Positions 57,582-64,000 of a DNA stretch of 64,000 nt are shown here, in pieces. Each line of letters starts with the position of its first letter. The stretch's first letter is position 1. The notes below the pieces were generated by a model. It worked only from the letters and a program-made list of their open reading frames with translations, was not told the origin of the DNA and did not search any database. The stretch spans positions 2,356,001 to 2,420,000 of the forward strand of contig NZ_AP026763.1 in assembly GCF_026000435.1 (NCBI RefSeq). Direction: 5' to 3'. Position numbers and translations under genes: made by a program. The stretch comes from Vibrio sp. STUT-A11. GTDB taxonomy: Bacteria; Pseudomonadota; Gammaproteobacteria; Enterobacterales; Vibrionaceae.

Positions 57582-58895
57582 ATGGATATTTTATTACTGG
57601 TCGGATTGGTTGGTTTAATCACGCTCAATGGCGTCTTTGCGATGTCAGAAATTGCGCTGGTCGCCGCCAAAACAAGCCGTCTAAAAATGATGGCTGAAAA
57701 CAGCAAGCGCGCAACACTCGCTTTAGAGCTCAAAGATAATCCGACACTGTTTTTATCAACGATTCAAATTGGCATCACAGTGATTGGCCTGTTAAGCGGT
57801 ATCTTTGGCGAAGCCACGCTATCTGTTCCTTTAGGACAATGGTTAGTCAGCCAAGGAGTAGAGAAAGAAATTGCCAACGTTGTATCCACGTTCAGTGTGG
57901 TTTTGTTGATCACCTACTTCGCCATTGTGGTCGGCGAATTGGTCCCCAAACGTATTGCGCAAAATAATGCAGAGATGATTGCTATCAATGTGGCTTACCC
58001 AATTCACTGGTTAGCCAAAATAACCCGACCATTTGTGTTTCTTTTGACCTTTACCACCGATACCTTGCTCAGAATATTGGGGCAAAGTGAGAGCAAGAGT
58101 GAAGTCGTCACCGAAGAAGATATTGTCGCTGTTGTCAGTGAGGGTTCTGAGTCCGGCGCGATTGAGCCTCAGGAACAGTTGATGATCCGCAATCTTCTTC
58201 ATCTTAATGATCGCCTTGCACTGTCGTTAATGACACCACGGTCTGATATTCATTATCTGGACGACACGCTACCTATTGATGCTATCCTAAAAAACCTCCG
58301 TCAGACCCAACACTCCGTGTGGCCAATATGCAAAGGAAGTCTGGATAACATCATTGGTACAATTTCTTCCAAAGTTCTGTTAGATGAATATGACAAGCTT
58401 TCCATGGAACGAATCAATAAACGCCTAAAACAACCTCGCTTTGTACCCGAATCAATGAAAGGACTGCCTTTACTGAATTACATGCAACAGACCAGTACCG
58501 AGATGGTATTTATCGTCGACGAATATGGTGATGTGCAAGGGTTAGTCACGCTCTATGACTTACTCAAATCGATCGCCGGAGAGTTGGGAATGGAACCTCA
58601 ACACATTTGGGCAAAACAGCAAAAAGACGGCAGTTGGTTAATGGACGCACTCATCCCATTGAATGAACTCAAAAACAAACTCCAACTGAGCAACATCGAA
58701 GGGGAAGAGAGTGAAGGGTTTCAGACCTTAAACGGTTTCCTGACCTGGTTAATAGACCGTGTACCTGCTCAAGGAGAAATCATCGAGTACCAGAACTGGC
58801 GATTTGAAGTGCTGCTGATGAAAAGTAACCGCATCGTACAGGTGAAAGCATCCCAACAAGAGCCAGCTGAAACACCAGAAAACACTGATCCGTAA
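57582..58895 (+). CDS. CNNM/CorC-type membrane protein with CBS domains (hemolysin-family label)
   Basis: The 437-residue protein has a DUF21 (CNNM) membrane domain of three or four helices (residues 1-190), a CBS pair (about 205-340, with MTPRSDIHYLDD and FIVDEYGDVQGLVTLYDLL) and a C-terminal CorC/HlyC domain. Related proteins export Mg2+ or Co2+; the hemolysin name is historical. GGAAGG precedes the ATG. It diverges from rhlE. Confidence 0.88.
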   Translation: MDILLLVGLVGLITLNGVFAMSEIALVAAKTSRLKMMAENSKRATLALELKDNPTLFLSTIQIGITVIGLLSGIFGEATLSVPLGQWLVSQGVEKEIANVVSTFSVVLLITYFAIVVGELVPKRIAQNNAEMIAINVAYPIHWLAKITRPFVFLLTFTTDTLLRILGQSESKSEVVTEEDIVAVVSEGSESGAIEPQEQLMIRNLLHLNDRLALSLMTPRSDIHYLDDTLPIDAILKNLRQTQHSVWPICKGSLDNIIGTISSKVLLDEYDKLSMERINKRLKQPRFVPESMKGLPLLNYMQQTSTEMVFIVDEYGDVQGLVTLYDLLKSIAGELGMEPQHIWAKQQKDGSWLMDALIPLNELKNKLQLSNIEGEESEGFQTLNGFLTWLIDRVPAQGEIIEYQNWRFEVLLMKSNRIVQVKASQQEPAETPENTDP

Positions 58896-59061
58896 TCAGC
58901 CAGAATGATTAACTACCCATTTAGATTGGCTTTACTCATCGCCAATATGGACAGGATAAACGTAGGCTTTTTCACTAAATTATATCTATTTTTTGTATTA
59001 ATTAGACTCGCCAACTTTAATAAACAACGGTATAAATGGAAATAGTTATTAATTGCATTTT

Positions 59062-59805
59062 ATGGTAGACCGTGTTTTGAATGACAAGAGACTGAAAAAC
59101 ATTCAATCAGGTGAAATACTCTCCCCTGATTGCAGCCACTTTGTAACGAACAATCCCGTGATTCAGTTTATAAAAGCCACACCGGAGATGTACACCACAA
59201 CAGGATTAGCTTTAGAAGAGAAACAGGTGCAGAAAGCGGTAACAAAACGTCAAAAAGAATTCAGAGCCGGACGTCACGCCGCGCGAGCCGCGATAGCAAA
59301 ACTGCTTCCAAACAATACCTTTGTGGACCAGATACCCATCTTGATAGGTCCATCCAGAGAGCCCATTTTTCCTGATACCATTAGTGGCAGTATTAGCCAT
59401 ACTGACTCACTTTGCCTTGCTGCGTGCGCACTCAAAAATGCTGTTCCAAGTATCGGGATCGACATCGAAAACAATAACAAGCTCGACAATCACCTTTTCC
59501 CAACGATTTACACACCAAATGAACAACACCGCTTACAGAAATCCGACACCATCCCAAACATTCTGATATTCAGTATCAAAGAGAGTATATTTAAGTGCCT
59601 GTTTCCATTCGTTAAGGTGTATTTCGACTTTCTTGACGCCGAGATTACGTTACAGCCAGAAACAGCAAATAGCGGACAGTTTCAGTTTGAGTTGATTGGA
59701 GATAACCGAAGCCATCTCCAATCCGCCCTGCCAGATCTAACGTTCCACGGTCATTATTGCTTTACCGAAAAAACCGTTTTTTCGCTGTGCTTTTTTAGCG
59801 CCTGA
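59062..59805 (+). CDS. 4'-Phosphopantetheinyl transferase (EntD-like)
   Basis: The 247-residue enzyme attaches the phosphopantetheine arm of CoA to carrier domains. It has KEFRAGRHAARAAIAKL, GSISHTDSLCLAAC (substrate loop), GIDIE (Mg2+-binding acidic pair) and FSIKESIFKCLFP, in the order of EntD/VabD proteins. The ATG at 59062 is chosen; an in-frame TTG lies nine bases earlier, and neither has a good ribosome site. It faces the NRPS gene tail to tail and most likely activates its carrier domain. Confidence 0.88.
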   Translation: MVDRVLNDKRLKNIQSGEILSPDCSHFVTNNPVIQFIKATPEMYTTTGLALEEKQVQKAVTKRQKEFRAGRHAARAAIAKLLPNNTFVDQIPILIGPSREPIFPDTISGSISHTDSLCLAACALKNAVPSIGIDIENNNKLDNHLFPTIYTPNEQHRLQKSDTIPNILIFSIKESIFKCLFPFVKVYFDFLDAEITLQPETANSGQFQFELIGDNRSHLQSALPDLTFHGHYCFTEKTVFSLCFFSA

Positions 59806-59952
59806 TTTAGCGAAAGCTCTTAATCAATGATCATTTTTTATCACCATCGTCTGTCGCTCATTGACCAAGGGTAACCGGTTCCTCAAACGTGCCTTCCATG
59901 TCGGTGAAACTTCTACGCCACTTGCGTCCAACGGCCTGGTCTGCTTCCAGCA

Positions 59953-60027
59953 ATACCAACCTAAGTAAGAAAGTGGTCATACTTAATGATAGAGGACCAG
60001 AAAATAGGCATCGAACACAAACACGCA
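59953..60027 (-). repeat. Dispersed repeat family 2, copy B (75 bp)
   Basis: It is the reverse complement of 11943-12017 with three transitions and no gaps. It lies in the 335-base gap between the converging phosphopantetheinyl transferase and NRPS genes. Nothing else in that gap looks like a gene. Confidence 0.8.
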
Positions 60028-60087
60028 TGCACCCACAATAAAGGTCATCTGGCTAAACCGACTCCAGCTTGCCCCTGAAGTCAGTCA

Positions 60088-60106
60088 GAGGGGAGACACT
60101 CCCCTC
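60088..60106 (-). terminator. Hairpin downstream of the NRPS gene
   Basis: GAGGGGAG and CTCCCCTC form a perfect 8-bp stem with a 3-base loop, 35 bases after the NRPS stop. There is no T-run, so termination is likely but not certain. Confidence 0.45.
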
Positions 60107-60140
60107 CCACTTATTCTCTGGTGCAAATGAATGTCCAGAA

Positions 60141-63100
60141 TTAAACATCGAATTTCGCTCTCAGTTCTTCAACCATTCGGGTTCCAATCAGACGTAACAT
60201 GTCTGGTCGCATCATGTCTCGGTGAATACAATCAACATCCACAACATTGATTTCACCATCCATGTAATTAAACCAACCATTGCGATCTAAGAATAATTCT
60301 TCTGGCGGCTTTTCTGCATTGAAGAACAACATATCGCCCTGATAACGATAATCTACCGAATCTCGTACTCGATGGTTGTTGTTGATCACCACTTCGATCA
60401 TGGCAGATATGGTCTCGGAACTCAGGTGAGCCATCGACGATCCCGCATCTTGCAGAATCTCAATCACTTCTGGCTTAGTAATACTACTATGCGCCGATTC
60501 ATCAAACTCAACACCCGCCATTCGAATCAATGCCCCTAGAGCTTGCTCCTCGCCGGGAGGATTCATGGTTTGCCACTGCTCTGTCGGGTAAGAGTCGAGT
60601 AGAGTAAGCAGACCTACTTCCTGTCCCTGCTGTTGCAGGATACCCGCCATCAAGTGCGCAATCATGCCACCAATAGACCAACCCAGCAGATGGTATGGCC
60701 CGAAAGGCTGCTCCTCGCGGATTGCGGCAACGTAATCTGCGGCCATTTCCATCATATTTTTCGGCAGCGGCGCAGACGGGTCACCAAGGTTACGAGCCTG
60801 CACGCCATATAGAGGAATATTAGATGGGATAATCGGCGTCAGCGCTGCATAACACCAGCTTAAACCACCAGCAGGGTGAACACAGAAAATCGCCGCCTTG
60901 CCCTCGCGCTTGCGCAGTGGTAATAGCATATTAAGTGCTTCGTCACTTTCACTGCCATTCAGTTTGGCTGCAATGCCAGCAACGGTCGGAGACTCAAACA
61001 CAGCGGCCAGTGATAGCTCGATACCCATGATCTCTTTCACATGCGCAATAAGCTGCGCCGCTAACAGGGAGTGTCCGCCGAGTTCAAAGAAGTTATCTTC
61101 AACGCCCACAGCAGGAAGCTCCAATAACTGGCAGAACAATTTACACAAACGTTCTTCGACTAAGTTACTCGGCCCTTTTGTACCGACCTGACCAGACAAA
61201 TCGGGTTTTGGTAACGCATTGCGATCGAGCTTGCCATTTGGTGTCAGCGGGAACGTATCTAACTCAACAAAATAGCTCGGTACCATGTATTCAGGCAAAG
61301 GATCAGCAAGATGCTTCTGTAGCTGCGCGACATCAATCGCTTGTTCAGCATCTTCCGCAGTCACGTAAGCCACCAGACGTTTATCACCATCGCTATATTC
61401 TTGTGCCAGCACCGCGACTTGTGCCACATCGGGATGGCTGGCTAGCGCATTTTCGATCTCTTCCAGCTCGATTCGGAAACCACGAATTTTGACCTGAAAA
61501 TCACTGCGGCCACAGTATTCTATCGCCCCATCTTCACGCCAGCGTGCCAGATCACCCGACAAGTACATCCGGCTTCCTTTTGGGCCAAACGGGTTATCAA
61601 TAAAACGCTCAGCCGTCAATTCTGGCTGGCCATGATAGCCGAGTGCCAGTTGACGACCCGCAATATAAAGATGACCGACAACGCCTGGCGGAACCGGATT
61701 AAGCGCATCATCCAGGATATAGATTTGCGTATTCCAAACCGGGCGTCCTATTGGCGTTGAGCTACCTTGCGTGTTGGCTTCACTTGGCCAGTAAGTCACA
61801 TCGACGGCTGCCTCGGTTGGGCCATATAAGTTGTGTAGCGGCGCATCGAAAGATTGGTAATATTGGTTCACCAACTCAATCGGCAAGGCTTCACCACTAC
61901 AAAATACCTGACGCAGACTTCGGCATAACTGGGCATCCGCCTGTTGTACAAAAATCTGCAGCATCGATGGCACGAAATGCAATGTGGTGATCTTTTGACT
62001 ATGAATGAGTTCCTGCAGATAAACCGGATCTTTGTGCCCGTCTGGTTTCGCCACCACCAAACAAGAGCCGACGATCATTGGCCAGAAGAATTCCCACACT
62101 GACACATCAAAGCCAGCTGGCGTTTTCTGCAGAACACGGTCATTGGCATCAATCGGGTACTGGTCGTGCATCCATAGCAACCGGTTCACGATAGCATCAT
62201 GGCTCACCACTACGCCTTTTGGTTTACCCGTCGAGCCCGAAGTGTAAATCATATAAGCTGGCGAATGTGGCTCTGGCTGAACTTGAGGTGGTAACGGCTC
62301 CACGTTGTTATAAATCGTCGGAAGTGTTTCGTCATCAACCAACTGCACCTCACAATCTTGCGGCAACTTAGACTGCAATGCTGAAGTCGAGAATACAAAC
62401 TTAGGTGCAGAAGACTCCAACATGTAATGAATGCGACCTTCGGGGTAATCCGGGTCAATCGGCACATACACCGCACCAGCAGCCAGAATGGCTTGTGGTA
62501 CAACAATTAACGCTTCACTTCGCGGTACACAAACAGCAATGCGATCTCCCGCTTCAACACCTTGAGCAAACAGCCAGTTCATCAACGAGTAGACCTTTCG
62601 ACCTAACTGCTCGTAGGTGAGTGTTTGATTCTCAAAAATCAGTGCCGGAGCATGAGGCGTCAAGATCCGTTGTCTTGCCATCAAGGCTGATAAGGTGGTT
62701 TCTGCAACGGGATGAGCGGTATCATTCCAGATATTAAGCACTTTTTCGCGCTCACCAGATAGCAAAATGCTAACATCACTGATCTTGCACTGACTGGCCC
62801 CTTGCTCACGAGCGGCAGCAAAAAAGTCACTCATAAAATGGAACAAACGCTGCTGATGCGCTTGAATTTCAAGCTCTGAATAAAGCTCGGGGTTGGCATC
62901 CATATCCACATGCAACTCGCCGCCAAGCTCATAGCAGTACAGAGAAATGTCATCCACAGGCCCGGCTGAAAGGTTATGTGCCTTAGAGTTTAGCTCTCCA
63001 AACTTATGCTCATACTCAAACGGCATAATGTTCACCAGCGGACCAAATAGGTTACGGTTGTCTTTGACCAGATTAAGTTCTCGGTGTAACTCTTCATAAC

Positions 63101-64000
63101 GGTAGCCTTGATGACGACGTACAGAAGAGAACTCTTGGTTGACCTGCTTGACCAAGGTTTTGATATCCAGCCCGTCATCAAAGCTGACTCGTACTGGCAG
63201 AATATTCACTCGCATCGCTGGCGTTTGTATCGCCACCGACCCTAACCGCCCCATGAGTGGCACACCAAGCACCACTTCTTTCGAGCGAGTCATGCGATGC
63301 ACGTAAGACGCAATAGATGCGATCAATACACTGTACCAGTGTGTTCGGCACTGCTTCGCCAATAATTCCATCTGTTGAAAATCGCTAGCTGGCATCACAC
63401 CCTTAAGGCGCAGAAAGTGATCGGAAGTAACGGTTGGCTGACCCGCTAAGTTAACCGTATCTGAATGATCCGCATAGCGCTGCAGGTAAAAGGCACGATC
63501 GTTTTGATATTTCGCTGAGGCTTTGTAGTTGTCGTCTTCTGTTAGCATCGCTTGCTGGTCAACAAACTCAACCTTATCAAACGGTTTGCCTTTGATAAGT
63601 TGGCTGTAAATATGCGCTACTCGGGACACAATCAGTGACATGCTGTAACCATCAATTGCAATATGGTGCAGTGATAAAAACCAAACGAACTTGTCTTCCG
63701 CCAGCTTAAGCAGCGCCATCGAAAACAGTGGCCCCTGCTCTAAGTTGACGGGTTCTTTCAATTGCACTGTCATCCAGTCAATCGCGGCATTCAAAGGCTC
63801 TGATTCAGAAGAAAAATCAAAGCGATCCACTTGCCAAGGCTGTCGCTCTATCACCATGCGCGGCCCTTCGGTGGTCGTGACAAATTTAGCGTGTAATGAG
63901 TCGACTTCTTCAATTGCAGCCCCGACGGCCTCAGCGAAACACGGCTCATCCACCGCACCGTCAATCAGCAGATATTCGCCAGTTTTATAAATTGGGTTTT
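60141..64000 (-). CDS. Non-ribosomal peptide synthetase, serine-type C-A-T-TE module (EntF-like; cut by window end)
   Basis: The frame is open to the right edge, so the N-terminus is missing and about 1286 residues are visible. They form a condensation domain (HHIAIDGYS is the HHxxxDG motif), an adenylation domain (MIYTSGSTGKPKGVV, NLYGPTEAAVDV, YLSGDLARW, NGKLDRNAL), a carrier domain (Ser in FFELGGHSLLAA) and a thioesterase (nucleophile in LGWSIGGM). The specificity-pocket regions (FDVSVWEFFWP, LHFVPSM, VFCSGEAL, EAAVDV) match those of EntF, so serine is the predicted substrate. With the facing phosphopantetheinyl transferase this points to a catechol siderophore such as enterobactin, amphi-enterobactin or vanchrobactin; the full gene is needed to decide. 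Upstream modules may exist beyond the window. Confidence 0.9.
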   Translation of the reverse strand, partial: NPIYKTGEYLLIDGAVDEPCFAEAVGAAIEEVDSLHAKFVTTTEGPRMVIERQPWQVDRFDFSSESEPLNAAIDWMTVQLKEPVNLEQGPLFSMALLKLAEDKFVWFLSLHHIAIDGYSMSLIVSRVAHIYSQLIKGKPFDKVEFVDQQAMLTEDDNYKASAKYQNDRAFYLQRYADHSDTVNLAGQPTVTSDHFLRLKGVMPASDFQQMELLAKQCRTHWYSVLIASIASYVHRMTRSKEVVLGVPLMGRLGSVAIQTPAMRVNILPVRVSFDDGLDIKTLVKQVNQEFSSVRRHQGYRYEELHRELNLVKDNRNLFGPLVNIMPFEYEHKFGELNSKAHNLSAGPVDDISLYCYELGGELHVDMDANPELYSELEIQAHQQRLFHFMSDFFAAAREQGASQCKISDVSILLSGEREKVLNIWNDTAHPVAETTLSALMARQRILTPHAPALIFENQTLTYEQLGRKVYSLMNWLFAQGVEAGDRIAVCVPRSEALIVVPQAILAAGAVYVPIDPDYPEGRIHYMLESSAPKFVFSTSALQSKLPQDCEVQLVDDETLPTIYNNVEPLPPQVQPEPHSPAYMIYTSGSTGKPKGVVVSHDAIVNRLLWMHDQYPIDANDRVLQKTPAGFDVSVWEFFWPMIVGSCLVVAKPDGHKDPVYLQELIHSQKITTLHFVPSMLQIFVQQADAQLCRSLRQVFCSGEALPIELVNQYYQSFDAPLHNLYGPTEAAVDVTYWPSEANTQGSSTPIGRPVWNTQIYILDDALNPVPPGVVGHLYIAGRQLALGYHGQPELTAERFIDNPFGPKGSRMYLSGDLARWREDGAIEYCGRSDFQVKIRGFRIELEEIENALASHPDVAQVAVLAQEYSDGDKRLVAYVTAEDAEQAIDVAQLQKHLADPLPEYMVPSYFVELDTFPLTPNGKLDRNALPKPDLSGQVGTKGPSNLVEERLCKLFCQLLELPAVGVEDNFFELGGHSLLAAQLIAHVKEIMGIELSLAAVFESPTVAGIAAKLNGSESDEALNMLLPLRKREGKAAIFCVHPAGGLSWCYAALTPIIPSNIPLYGVQARNLGDPSAPLPKNMMEMAADYVAAIREEQPFGPYHLLGWSIGGMIAHLMAGILQQQGQEVGLLTLLDSYPTEQWQTMNPPGEEQALGALIRMAGVEFDESAHSSITKPEVIEILQDAGSSMAHLSSETISAMIEVVINNNHRVRDSVDYRYQGDMLFFNAEKPPEELFLDRNGWFNYMDGEINVVDVDCIHRDMMRPDMLRLIGTRMVEELRAKFDV

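Noticed and set aside
57398..57733. 111-codon minus-strand frame at the CNNM gene start
   Set aside because: It is largely antisense to the CNNM-type gene and matches no family; ordinary shadow frame.

Overview
This 64 kb window is ordinary chromosome from a marine Vibrio (Gammaproteobacteria). Evidence is the gene content and order: ffs/atl/ybaY/tesB, a men operon beside alaA-yfbR, the comEA-ppiD-hupB-lon-clpX-clpP-tig-dctBD-dctMQP block, a KtrAB pair closely resembling the Vibrio alginolyticus system, and a tandem tRNA-Tyr array. The species cannot be fixed from the sequence. I see no prophage, integrase, CRISPR array, complete insertion sequence or recognisable defence island.

Layout. 1-6.2 kb: the end of a LysR regulator, 4.5S RNA (ffs), a membrane protein, an alkyltransferase-like protein, YbaY lipoprotein, TesB thioesterase, then a DecR-type regulator divergent from a PLP enzyme (probable cysteine metabolism) and a DUF1244 protein. 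6.4-10.7 kb: an RND efflux pump and its adaptor. 10.9-12.2 kb: five identical tRNA-Tyr genes with a stringent-type promoter and a terminator, then a repeat-bearing gap. 12.2-17.2 kb: a Tim44-like protein, a TetR regulator with a clear self-operator, an MFS-acyltransferase fusion, a YeiH-type transporter and an unlisted 59-residue membrane protein. 17.3-24.5 kb: the complete menFDHBCE operon for menaquinone. 24.8-29.2 kb: alaA, yfbR, a dGTPase-like protein, a DTW-domain tRNA modification enzyme and a rhombosortase. 29.3-38.1 kb: ComEA and the protein quality-control block.

38.6-45.3 kb: the DctB/DctD two-component system and the DctPQM TRAP transporter it should control, with a sigma-54 promoter visible before dctP. 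45.5-52.1 kb: a GtsABC-like sugar ABC transporter with its ATPase, downstream of an OmpR-type two-component system, the arrangement of the Pseudomonas glucose uptake locus. 52.2-58.9 kb: SelO, KtrB/KtrA, RhlE-like helicase and a CNNM/CorC-type protein. 59.0-64.0 kb: a phosphopantetheinyl transferase facing a serine-type EntF-like NRPS module that runs off the window end, so the edge of a catechol-siderophore-like locus.

The least explained structures are two dispersed repeat families (two copies each), all four copies in gaps between converging genes, an 11-copy heptanucleotide repeat, several perfect inverted repeats at regulatory positions, and a few very small genes. None of these amounts to a demonstrated new system. 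The best leads are the DecR/PLP-enzyme pair, the TetR-controlled lipid transporter-acyltransferase fusion, the regulatory DNA upstream of dctP and gtsA, and the siderophore locus entering from the right edge.
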